Part shown: positions 8,558-17,085 of the stretch, piece by piece
Layout: each line of letters starts with the position of its first letter
Position numbering within the stretch: position 1 is the first letter of the stretch
DNA from: Mycoplasmataceae bacterium
GTDB taxonomy: Bacteria; Bacillota_I; Bacilli_A; Mycoplasmatales; Mycoplasmoidaceae
Length of the DNA: 37,071 nt
Reading direction: 5' to 3'
NCBI GenBank assembly: GCA_031281465.1
Contig: JAITFH010000017.1
Location: forward strand, 1 to 37,071
The notes under the pieces: model-generated
What the model was told of the DNA's origin: nothing
Database searches by the model: none
What the model saw: the letters and a program-made list of their open reading frames with translations, nothing else
Program-made: the position numbers and the translations under genes

Positions 8558-9626
8558 AGTACTCCTTTACATTTTTTAAAAACAAATCAAAAAGAAATTT
8601 AGTATCATTAGGGCCAGCTGAAGCTTCAGGATGGAATTGGACAGAGAATACTGGTTTGTTTTTGTAAATTAGACCTTCATTTGAATCATCATCAATATTG
8701 GTAAAGAATTTACCAATATTTTTATTAGTATTATCTAGTTTGACATAATATCCATGGTTTTGGGCAGTAATAAAGATTTTGCCAGTAGTATTTTGCAAAA
8801 CTGGTTGATTTGGTCCACGGTGTCCGTGTCCTAATTTAGCTGTTTTATATCCACTAGCAATACCTAATATTTGATGTCCCATACATATTCCAAACAACGG
8901 AGTTTTAGTTTGCAATAAAGCTTTAACATTTTTGATTGCTACTACATTTTCTTCAGGATCTCCAGGACCTGGAGAAAGTAAAAAACCATCATACTTTTTA
9001 CCAATTAAAACCTTAGCATCAGTTTGAAATGGGTATAAGTGAACTTCACAATCTCGTTCTACTAAATTATCAATAATACTTTGTTTGATACCAAAATCGT
9101 AAGCAGCGATTTTGTATTTGTTTTTAAGTCCAAATTTTTTAACAGTTTTTGTAGTAATTAGTTCGATAGGAGTAGGATGATATTTCTCTTTCATTTCTTT
9201 GATTTGTTTAGAAATATTCTTATTGCTATTAGAAATTTTAGCAATTATCGTTCCATTTTTTCTTATTAGCTTAGCTAAGTATCTTGTATCGATACCTTGG
9301 ATTCCTGGAATGTTGTATTTTTCTAAAGCTTTTTGCAAGGTATCTTCGCTATCTTGTGAATTGCCTGTTGTTAGTTCGTTTACAATTATTCCAGAAGCAG
9401 CAAATCTATCTGACTCAAGTTTTTCGTTTTTATATCCATAATTTCCTATTTGTGGATAAGTAAAAACTATCCCCTGTCCATAATAAGAAGGATCGGAAAG
9501 AATAGCTGCATATCCGTTAGTGGAAACGTTATAAACAATTTCAAAAATACTCTCGGTTTGAGCACCAACTTCTGTTCCGGTAAAAACCATACCATTATCT
9601 AAAATTAAATACTTTGTATTAGGCAT
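8544..9626 (-). CDS. carA: Carbamoyl-phosphate synthetase small (glutaminase) subunit
   Basis: 360 residues, full length. It hydrolyses glutamine and channels ammonia to CarB. The N-terminal CPSase domain starts LILDNGMVFTGTEVGA. The class I glutamine amidotransferase domain has the nucleophile in FGICMGHQ (Cys248) and the His/Glu pair in FHPEASAGP (His332, Glu334), so the triad is complete. GHGHRGPNQPV replaces the more usual FGHHGANHPV, a mild divergence. The protein contains no tryptophan, so the open frame does not test the code. It is the first gene of the carA-carB(-argH) unit, with a TATAAT 9 bases before the ATG. Without pyr or argF genes nearby, its product could feed pyrimidines, citrulline, or both. 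Confidence 0.96.
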   Translation of the reverse strand: MPNTKYLILDNGMVFTGTEVGAQTESIFEIVYNVSTNGYAAILSDPSYYGQGIVFTYPQIGNYGYKNEKLESDRFAASGIIVNELTTGNSQDSEDTLQKALEKYNIPGIQGIDTRYLAKLIRKNGTIIAKISNSNKNISKQIKEMKEKYHPTPIELITTKTVKKFGLKNKYKIAAYDFGIKQSIIDNLVERDCEVHLYPFQTDAKVLIGKKYDGFLLSPGPGDPEENVVAIKNVKALLQTKTPLFGICMGHQILGIASGYKTAKLGHGHRGPNQPVLQNTTGKIFITAQNHGYYVKLDNTNKNIGKFFTNIDDDSNEGLIYKNKPVFSVQFHPEASAGPNDTKFLFDLFLKNVKEYYATK

Positions 9627-9635
9627 CTATAGTGA

Positions 9636-9641
9636 ATTATA
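9636..9641 (-). promoter_or_regulatory. -10 hexamer TATAAT for carA
   Basis: A perfect TATAAT on the minus strand ends 9 bases before the carA ATG. The rest of the 182-base gap to the divergent gene at 9809 holds a short inverted repeat (GTTAAGT...ACTTAAC, about 9683-9710) of unknown meaning. No palindrome like those at other divergent pairs is present. Confidence 0.6.
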
Positions 9642-9794
9642 AACTATGGGCGGTTTAGGACAGTTTTATAATAGCTAAATTATGGTTAAGTGACAAAAAA
9701 CCAGACTTAACAGGATACATAATTAGAAAATAGGGTTTAGACATTATTATCGAGTTTATCAACCTGAAGTTTTCTCCATATTTAGGATATATTT

Positions 9795-9800
9795 TATAAT
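9795..9800 (+). promoter_or_regulatory. -10 hexamer TATAAT for the 9809 gene
   Basis: A perfect TATAAT ends 8 bases before the ATG at 9809, again predicting an mRNA with almost no leader. Confidence 0.6.
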
Positions 9801-9808
9801 CTTATTTA

Positions 9809-10594
9809 ATGATTCATTTTACTAATATTTTTACCCATAACAAACATAAGAAAAATGCATTTAAAAGTTTTTTTGAAACTGATTCTGAAGGACGAGTAAT
9901 CATTCCTATCGGAGCAGAAAAAATAGAGAACTTTATGTCTCTTTTTAGTATTAATGAATATCGTGTGTTGTCAAACGATATATATGACAATGTTGGAAGA
10001 ATTGTTGACAATCTTCCAATCAATTCAAAAATAGCTGTTCATATCAAAACTAGTCTACCTGTTTCGGATGAAAAAAAACAGGAACTAGTAGAATCTTTTA
10101 AGCATAACTATTTAATGAAAAGTATTCAAACCGAAAATACTAAAAGATACAATTTGATAATTTCTTCAATTTGTTATGGTGCAGGTATCTTAGTATTTTT
10201 GCTTTTACTATTATTAAGTATTTTTGCTTACCACCCAGGAGGAGAGGAAAAATTTATTGGAGCAGAGGTTATTTGAGAAATTATTTCGATTGTTGGATGG
10301 GTATTTATTTGAGAAGCTACTGACCGTTTGTTTTTTTATATGCCAAGTTTAAGTTTAAGTCAATCTCATAGCTATTCTCTTTACCATGCTAAGTTTGTTT
10401 TCATCAAAGAAAAACCAACCGAAGTTTCTAAAGAAATTGTTCAAGCTAAAGAAATGAATAACAACTTATTTAACATTATTCCTGCACTAACTAAAATTAC
10501 TAATAAAGAAGAAAAAATTGCTGCAAAAATTGAATCAAAAAATAAAGTACTTGAGAAAAAATTAGAAGAGACAGAAAATAAATCTAAAACTTAA
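9809..10594 (+). CDS. Hypothetical two-helix membrane protein
   Basis: 261 residues; TGA at 10274 and 10310 are read as Trp. Residues 1-110 form a soluble N-terminal domain (IIPIGAEKIENFMSLF..., NLPINSKIAVHIK), followed by two hydrophobic helices at about 115-140 and 154-172. The second contains VGWVFIWEATDR, a Trp-rich helix, and is followed by a charged, probably coiled-coil tail rich in Lys/Glu. I do not recognise the family with certainty. The stop codon and the next start share a base (TAATG), so it is translationally coupled to trmK, and the two probably form one transcript from the TATAAT at 9795. Confidence 0.8.
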
Positions 10595-11268
10595 TGAAAA
10601 CAATAAAGAATAATAGACTTTTAACTACTGTTAAACTAATCAGTAAACCTAATGCAGTTATAGCTGATGTGGGTTGCGATCACTGTTACACTAGTATTCT
10701 TGCTTTCGAACATCATTTAGCTAGTTTTTGTTTTAACATTGATAACAAAAAGCTCCCTCTCCAATCAGGAATAGAAAATTTAAAAAAGTGTGGTTTCTTG
10801 GACAAAACTAAAAATATCTGTGCTGATGGTTTAAAAACTGATGAAGTTGACAAACCAATAGACTACTGTATTATTTCCGGTTTAGGTTCTAAAACTATTT
10901 TAGAGATTATTACAACGAAAAATCCGAATATTAAAATTGATAACTTCATTATTTGTGCAAATAATAATCCAATAAATATTAGAGAGTATGCTGTAGAAAA
11001 TAAAACATATGGAATAACTTACGAGTCAATTTTAAAAGAAAATGATGAGTTCTATTTTCTTTTAGTACTTTCTCTTAACATTGACAACAAACAGAATATT
11101 TTAAACGAAAGAGAAGTTTACATTGGGAAACAAAATATTGAGAATAACAGTACAGTTTTAAAAGAGTATTTAAAACTACGAAAAGAGTATATTACTAGCA
11201 TCCTTGCTTTAAATCCAAACCAAAAAAGTTTATCTCATGAATTAGAAATAATTAATAGTTTACTTTAA
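10594..11268 (+). CDS. trmK: tRNA (adenine(22)-N1)-methyltransferase TrmK
   Basis: 224 residues. The N-terminal half matches the COG2384 pattern: RLLTTVKLISKPNAVIADVGCDHCYTSI (SAM-binding motif I with the family's D-x-G-x-DH), a conserved NxxKCG region, ICADGLK (acidic loop), then CIISGLGSKTILEII in place of the usual GMGG. The C-terminal coiled coil (about 170-224) is typical of TrmK. It methylates A22 of tRNA in Gram-positive relatives. Its ATG overlaps the previous stop (TAATG), with no clear Shine-Dalgarno sequence. The 3' end overlaps the convergent rlmB by 9 bases. Confidence 0.88.
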   Translation: MKTIKNNRLLTTVKLISKPNAVIADVGCDHCYTSILAFEHHLASFCFNIDNKKLPLQSGIENLKKCGFLDKTKNICADGLKTDEVDKPIDYCIISGLGSKTILEIITTKNPNIKIDNFIICANNNPINIREYAVENKTYGITYESILKENDEFYFLLVLSLNIDNKQNILNEREVYIGKQNIENNSTVLKEYLKLRKEYITSILALNPNQKSLSHELEIINSLL

Positions 11269-11967
11269 TTGTTTAACAATCTCAGCAACCATTATCCCTG
11301 TAGATACACTAGCATTAAGTGATTGAACAGTTCCAAACATTGGAATTTTAATAATAAAGTCAGAGTTTTTTAATAACAATTGACTTATTCCAGATTGCTC
11401 GCTTCCAACAATTAAAACTGTTTTTTTGTCATATTTAATTTTTGCATAATCGATTGTTTTATCTTGTAGTGCTGAAGCGTATATTCAGTAATTGTGTTTT
11501 TTAAGCAATTCAACGGTAGATGATAAGTTTACTACGGGAAACATATTTACATTCTTAATCGCTCCCGTTGAAGCTTTTACTACTAAATCATTAACTTGGA
11601 CTTGACTATTTTTTTTATAAATAATTCCGTCAACTCCAAATGCCTCACAAGTTCTAATAATTGAACCAAAGTTTTGAGGATCTTGAATAGAATCTATTAT
11701 TAATAAAATTGAAACTTCGTTTTTGTTTTCATTTAGAAATTTTTCAATATCATCATACTTTTCGTTATTAACTACTTCCAAAACTACATTTTGGTGGTTT
11801 AATTTCTCGTCAAATTGTTTAAAGTAATTTTTGTCTTTAATATTAAATTTCACATTATGTTTCTGTAATAAGTTTTCTAAATTAATATCATGCAAAATAT
11901 TTACTACCACTATAGTTTGTGGTTTTTGTAAACTATCCATTAATGCTTTTTTTCCAAATAATTGCAT
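11260..11967 (-). CDS. rlmB: SpoU/TrmH-family 23S rRNA 2'-O-methyltransferase (RlmB-like)
   Basis: 235 residues; the TGA at 11485-11487 is read as Trp. It has an N-terminal substrate-binding L30e-like region (FGKKALMDSLQKPQTIVVVNI). The SPOUT knot motifs follow: motif 1 SIQDPQNFGSIIRTCEAFGVDGII, motif 2 VGSEQSGIS, and motif 3 IPMFGTVQSLNASVSTGIMVAEI. Members 2'-O-methylate G2251 of 23S rRNA, though some act on tRNA, so the exact target is inferred. The ATG shares a base with the stop of rnhA (TAATG), and AGGAGG lies about 10 bases upstream, inside rnhA. This is one of the best Shine-Dalgarno sequences in the window, as expected for an internal operon gene. Confidence 0.92.
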
Positions 11968-12584
11968 TATTTTTTTTCCTCCTGTTTTAATAAAGCATTT
12001 TTTGCATATTTATCTGCTAAATCGTTATACTTGTTATCTGAATGTCCTTTTACCTTTTCAAAAACAACTTGCAACTCTGGATTACTAGCAAGAAGTTTTT
12101 TATATTCTTGCACATAAAAAGTAGAAAGTTTTGTTGATGTTTTTCAGTTACCAATCACTCATTCTTTTAAACCAGCATAGTCATGATAAATAACAACAGA
12201 TAAATAGTTTTTTCTTAAACAATACTTGATTGCTTCTAATACACCAAAAATTTCTCCAGCTACATTATTTCCTTCATAAAGATTTTTTTTCTTTCCCCCG
12301 AATCTTGAAATAATCTTTCCCTCTTTTATTACTATTACTCCGTATCCTACTTCTTCCGGTTGTTCTTTAAAAAAAGAACCGTCACAATAAATTTCTACTG
12401 CATCGTCTTTATTTTTAAGAACTTTGTTTTCTGTTGCATTAAATCATTCATCAGCTTCTTCTTTTTTGTTAAAACCTTTGTACACTGCATTAGGGTAGCT
12501 TTTCACTAATTCCAAAACATTTGCTCACTCATCAAAAAACACCCCAGTCTTTTTCCCAACTTTTACTGCATAGTATTTTTTCAT
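11967..12584 (-). CDS. rnhA: Ribonuclease HI with N-terminal hybrid-binding (viroplasmin-like) domain
   Basis: 205 residues, several TGA read as Trp. Residues 3-50 (YYAVKVGKKTGVFFDEW...VYKGFNKKEEADEWF) are the viroplasmin-like domain that binds RNA/DNA hybrids. Residues 62-200 are the RNase H fold with the four catalytic acids: Asp68 (YCDGS), Glu111 (AGEIFG), Asp135 (HDYAG) and Asp191 (GHSDNKYNDLAD), plus the His181 loop. It degrades RNA in hybrids. It is the first gene of a two-gene unit with rlmB and is divergent from prmC across a long inverted repeat. Its TATAAT is 12 bases before the ATG. Confidence 0.93.
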
Positions 12585-12587
12585 CTC

Positions 12588-12622
12588 TACTCTAAAATTA
12601 TAAGTTTTATAATTTTAGAGTA
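12588..12622. promoter_or_regulatory. Inverted repeat with 16-bp arms carrying divergent -10 elements (rnhA / prmC)
   Basis: Arm TACTCTAAAATTATAA (12588-12603), spacer GTT, then the exact complementary arm (12607-12622). TATAAT occurs in each arm: plus 12608-12613, 9 bases before the prmC ATG, and minus 12602-12597, 12 bases before the rnhA ATG. The repeat fills the entire gap between the genes. It may act as a symmetric bidirectional promoter, an operator, or both. Confidence 0.75.
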
Positions 12623-13465
12623 ATGGTAACCTTCCTCCAATTGATGAACAATTATAAAAAAGAGCACGAGGAAGAAAATATCTTTTATGCAATCTTATTT
12701 TTTTTATCAAATTCTGTTAAAACTAAAGAGGAATTTCTTTTAAAGAGAAATAACCCAATAGATTTTAAAGTAACTAAATTTAATAAGTTAATCGATGATT
12801 ATTTTAAAGAAAACAAACCATTAGCTTATATTTTAGGACACACTTCGTTTTTAGGGCTAGACATTCAAGTAAAGGATAAAATTCTATACCCTAGGGCAGA
12901 AACAGAAATAGTAGTAACAAAATCGATTGAATATATAAGACAAAATGAAAATATTAAGTCTATATGTGATTTATGTTCGGGCAGTGGTAATATAGCTTTA
13001 GCTATAAAGAAAGAGTTTCCTAATATTTCTGCTTACGGAATCGATATAAATCCAAAAGCTACAAAACTCGCTAAACTAAACGCTAAAAATAATAATTTAG
13101 ATGTGACATTTTTAACTGGAGATTTTTTAAAAAAAGTTGTTAAAAATAATTTAAAATTTGACTGTATAATTTCTAATCCTCCTTATGTAGACAAAGCAGA
13201 ACTTAATGAGCAAATGACTAAATGAGAAAATAAAATATCTTTTTCTAATAGTGAAGATTCTTTATTTTTTTACAAGGAAATTATTACTAACTATAAGGTT
13301 TATGCCAAAGACGAAAATAACTTCTTAATGTGTTTTGAAATTGGGTATAACCAAAAGCAAAAATTATCTGATTTTCTAGAAGAAAAAAAACTATTAAAAT
13401 ATACGACTTTTTATGAAGATTTTTCCGGTTTAGATAGAATATTAATTATCGGTATTAAAAGATAG
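12623..13465 (+). CDS. prmC: Release-factor glutamine N5-methyltransferase
   Basis: 280 residues; the TGA at 13223 is read as Trp. It methylates the GGQ glutamine of peptide-chain release factors. The N-terminal helical substrate domain (1-85) contains the characteristic PLAYILGHTSFLGL and YPRAETE. The SAM-binding motif is DLCSGSGNIALAI (116-128), YGIDINPKA is the ribose-binding acid, and NPPY at 185-188 binds the glutamine amide. The ATG directly abuts the inverted repeat and lies 9 bases after a TATAAT. The gene ends 4 bases before the convergent SHOCT-protein gene. Confidence 0.95.
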
Positions 13466-13469
13466 TTAT

Positions 13470-14288
13470 TTAGCTTAACAACTCAGCTTTTTTCTTTGCA
13501 TATTCTTCTTCAGTAATTACTCCAGCCTTATGTAATTCGCTTCATTTTTTTAGTTTCTCGATTTTTCTTTCTTCATCATCTTCAAGGTGTTTATTTTTGT
13601 TTTCTTTATCACTTTCTACAGCTTTGTTTTCAACATGTTCAACATGTTGAACATTCTTAGTGTGGTTTAAAACTACATGGGAAGTATATACTTCGTTATT
13701 CATATGTTTTTTAAGATAGCTTCTAGATACACAAGTTAGCACTAGAAAAATAATCAAAAATATAAAGTTCGCATATCCTAAAGCAGACAGGGTAGAATAA
13801 GTGTGAGTGTAACTACCACCACCACTATATGATTCTGATATTTTGGAAATAGAATATATACCACACGAGTATGCACCATGGTTTGTTAATATATCTATTA
13901 ATATATCTACATTATTTGGAAGCACCGGAAACAAACAACCGCACAAAAGTCCAAAACTAATTATCGTAACCGCTAAAGTAAAAGCATTTAAAATATACTT
14001 TCTTTGAACAATCATACAAAACACCAAAGCACACACATTAAATAAAAAAGCAACCAACATCAACACAAAACAAATCACTCCAAACAACGACAACTTTGGT
14101 GATACCATATAACCCATATAATAAAATGCCGAATCAGAAATAGAATTGGAACCAAGAATGTCACCTACAAAAAAAGCCATAACAGAACAAGCAAAAGTGA
14201 AAGCTAGTGCAAAAGGCAAAATAATAATATTTGTTAGCATGAAGCCACTTGATAATGATTGTGTAATTTTTACGAATTTTTTATCCAT
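13470..14288 (-). CDS. Polytopic membrane protein with C-terminal SHOCT motif
   Basis: 272 residues. There are four hydrophobic helices (about 17-42, 66-92, 100-122, 172-190), a glycine/serine/tyrosine-rich loop (SESYSGGGSYTHTYS) and a charged cytoplasmic tail containing VQHVEHVE. The tail ends in EKLKKWSELHKAGVITEEEYAKKKAELL, a clear SHOCT motif (Trp from TGA at 13542), often found at the ends of bacterial membrane proteins. Function is unknown. Upstream lies a (TA)n run that contains the only good TATAAT (minus 14336-14331), giving a leader of about 42 bases with AGGAA. A closer TATAAA is only 4 bases from the ATG. Confidence 0.8.
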
Positions 14289-14332
14289 TTTCTTTATAAA
14301 GTTCCTAGTATTTTAAGGTTTTATAATTTCAT

Positions 14333-14353
14333 TATATATATATATATATATAT
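14333..14353. repeat. (TA)10 microsatellite upstream of the SHOCT-protein gene
   Basis: An uninterrupted alternating TA run of 21 bases abuts a minus-strand TATAAT (14336-14331). It lies in the 179-base gap between the start of the SHOCT gene and the end of gyrB; I see no gene or terminator in the rest of that gap. Dinucleotide runs at this position can change length by slippage. Confidence 0.8.
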
Positions 14354-14467
14354 GAGGATTTCGGGGAAAATTTTTGAAAAAACCGTATTTTTCTTGCAAA
14401 ATATATGTGTGGATCTAGTTTCGAGTCCTTTTCTTTATAGTCCTTTACCCAGCCCTAAACAATACTT

Positions 14468-16525
14468 TTAAGCATCAATATTTTTAACGAATTTAGCATT
14501 CTTAGTAATGAAGTCTTTTCTAGGTTCAACATCATCACCCATTAAGAATGTAAATTGTTGATCAGCTAAAACTGCATCTTCAATAGTAATTCTTTTAAGA
14601 GTTCTAGTTTCAGGATCCATAGTTGTAGATCAAAGTTGTTCAGGATCCATTTCTCCTAAACCTTTATAACGTTGGATGGAGAATTTTTTATCTTTAAATT
14701 GAGTTGCTTTTAAAGTTTCCAATTCTTCTTCTGTATAACATAAAGCAGATTCTTTACCAGTGAAGATTTTGAATAAAGGTGGAACAGCAGCATATACATG
14801 TCCTTCTTCTACTAGTTTTTTCATATATCTGAAGAAGAATGTTAATAATAAGATACGAATGTGAGCTCCATCGACATCGGCATCTGTCATAATAATAATT
14901 CGGTCATATCTAATTTTTGTAACATCAAATTCTGGATCAACACCTGCTCCAAAAGCATTAATCATTGCATTAATTTCAGCGTTCTCAAAAATCTTTTCTG
15001 TTCTTGCTTTTTCCACATTTAAGATTTTTCCACGTAAAGGTAATACAGCTTGGAAGAATGCGTTTCTACCCATTTTTGCTGAACCACCGGCTGAATCTCC
15101 CTCGACTATATATATTTCACTAATTGAAGAATCTTTTGAAACACAATCAGATAATTTTCCAGGTAAGCTACCAGAATCAAATGGAGATTTTCTTCTTGTA
15201 GCTTCACGAGCTTCTAAAGATTTAATACGAGCTTCTTTAGCAAATATTATTTTTTTAATAATAGTGTTAGCTTCTTCAGGGTTTTCTAATAAATATTTTT
15301 CGAAAATATTTGAAGTAACTTCATTAACAAAAGGACGAACTTCAGAATTTCCTAATTCACCTTTAGTTTGTCCTTTATATTGAGGGTTAGGGTGTTTAAT
15401 AGAAATAATTGCTGTTAAACCTTCTAAAATATCTTCTTTAGTTATTTTGCTGTCTTGTTCTTTAGCTAATTTTTTCTCTATTGCAAACTTATTAATTAAT
15501 CTTACTAAAGCTAGTTTAAATCCTTCTTCATGAGTTCCACCTTCAGTAGTATAAATGTTGTTACAGAAAGAATATAAAGATGAAGTATAAGTTTTAGTAT
15601 ATTGGAAAGCGATTTCCACTTTTACCATAAACTTTCTTCCAGATTCATCAGGAGCTTTTAATTCTTGTTCAGATTCACCATAAACTACAGTAGGTAATAG
15701 TTTTTCTTTTTCTTTATTAATTTCTAGAACGTATTCTTTAATCCCGCCTTCAAATAATCATGTATCAGTAGTTGGCTCATCTTTGTTAGTGTATTCATCA
15801 ATTAAAATAATTTTTACACCTTTGTTTAAATAAGCTAATTGTTTTAAACGAGCAGTAATGATTTCACGATCTCAATTGTATTTTTCCATAACATTATAGT
15901 TAGGGATAAATTCAATAATTGTACCGTGAGGTTTAACATCAGGTGTTTCTCCTGGAGTCGTAGTAACTTCTTGAAGAGCTAAAGCTTGAGGGTGAGAACC
16001 TTCTGGGTTGTGGTATCAGTCTTCGCTATTAAATTCTAAATAGTAAATTTTTTGATCACGGTTAACCCATACTTTCATTCATTTACTTAAAGCGTTAACA
16101 ACGGAAGCACCAACTCCATGTAATCCACCAGAAATCTTATACGCAGAACCATCGAATTTTCCTCCAGCATGTAATTCACATAATGCTAACTCCACACCTG
16201 TTCTTTTATATTCATCATCAGGGTTTACTTTTGTAGGAATTCCACGTCCATCATCGTCAACACGGATAGTGCCTTCTTTAGTCATAGTAACTATCACTCT
16301 TGTGGCATATCCAGCCATACATTCGTCGATAGAGTTATCTACGATTTCTCATATCATATGGTGTAGACCTTTAGTATTGGTGTCACCAATATACATACCT
16401 GGTCTAACAATAACTCCTTTAAGTCCTCTTAAAACTTTTATTCCAGAACCGCTGTTATAATCATCTACCTTAGGGGTTGTGCTTTCTTGTTGGTTTTCAG
16501 TCTTAATATTTTCTTGTTCGCTCAT
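14468..16525 (-). CDS. gyrB: DNA gyrase subunit B
   Basis: 685 residues when TGA codons are read as Trp. The GHKL ATPase domain shows [26 protein letters not shown] and [16 protein letters not shown]. The transducer follows ([12 protein letters not shown]), then the TOPRIM domain with [22 protein letters not shown] and [11 protein letters not shown], and a C-terminal [13 protein letters not shown]...TMDPETRTL. The TMDPETRTL and [13 protein letters not shown] wording fits GyrB better than ParE. It supercoils DNA together with GyrA, which is not in the window. The N-terminus has a roughly 25-residue Gln/Glu/Thr-rich extension. A TATAAT (16538-16533) lies 7 bases before the ATG. dnaN is 7 kb away, separated by the 2241-residue membrane-protein gene. 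Confidence 0.95.
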
Positions 16526-16532
16526 ATATATT

Positions 16533-16538
16533 ATTATA
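16533..16538 (-). promoter_or_regulatory. -10 hexamer TATAAT for gyrB
   Basis: A perfect TATAAT on the minus strand within an AT-alternating stretch, 7 bases before the gyrB ATG. Confidence 0.55.
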
Positions 16539-16630
16539 TATATGGTTAATTTTTTTGAAAAAAAGGACTAAAATAACTAAGAAAAATCGATACATATGTA
16601 TAGAGTTTTAGTGGTTGAAAAGGAATAAGT

Positions 16631-16984
16631 TTAAGCAAATAAGTTAGTCAATATAGGTTGTTGGTAAAAGATGATAGCACAATTGTTTTCTCCAGGAATT
16701 AATTTAACATCTTCATCAAAATAGATTTCGTAGGTTAAATCTTCATTTCCTGGGAAAAATTGTACATCACTATAAATATGATTGTTGTATTCAATATTTA
16801 ATTTTTGTTTACCATCCTCATTAATAATCTTATTAGTCTTTTCATCCACCACAAGAACATATTTATCGTCTTCGTTATAAACTACACAGAAGTTTTTTAC
16901 ATCTATCTTTAAATAGAATAAAAATAGAAAGCATAAAACTAACAACGTGATAAGTGCGAATCAGTATACTTTTAGTGATTTCAT
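16631..16984 (-). CDS. Small single-pass membrane protein, unknown
   Basis: 117 residues starting MKSLKVYWFALITLLVLCFLFLFYL, a signal-anchor helix; the Trp is a TGA codon. A hydrophilic outer domain of about 90 residues follows, rich in Asp/Glu/Asn with beta-strand-like spacing. There is no lipobox and no recognised family. A TATAAA (16996-16991) lies 6 bases before the ATG. It sits alone between gyrB and the giant gene, with tandem 11-base repeats upstream. It may be a secreted or anchored domain specific to this lineage. Confidence 0.7.
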
Positions 16985-17031
16985 ATCTCTTTTATATCAA
17001 TAAATTTTTAAAAAGTATCGTTTTTGCAGAT

Positions 17032-17080
17032 AATATGCACAAAATATGCACAAAACGTGTCGATTTTCTGTCGATTTTGA
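17032..17080. repeat. Two pairs of 11-bp tandem repeats
   Basis: AATATGCACAA occurs twice in tandem (17032-17042, 17043-17053), followed by TCGATTTTCTG and TCGATTTTGA (17060-17080), again 11 bases apart. The block lies between the 3' end of the giant gene and the promoter of the 16984 gene, roughly one helical turn per unit, which would suit cooperative protein binding. It could equally be chance in AT-rich DNA. Confidence 0.5.
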
Positions 17081-17085
17081 AAATC

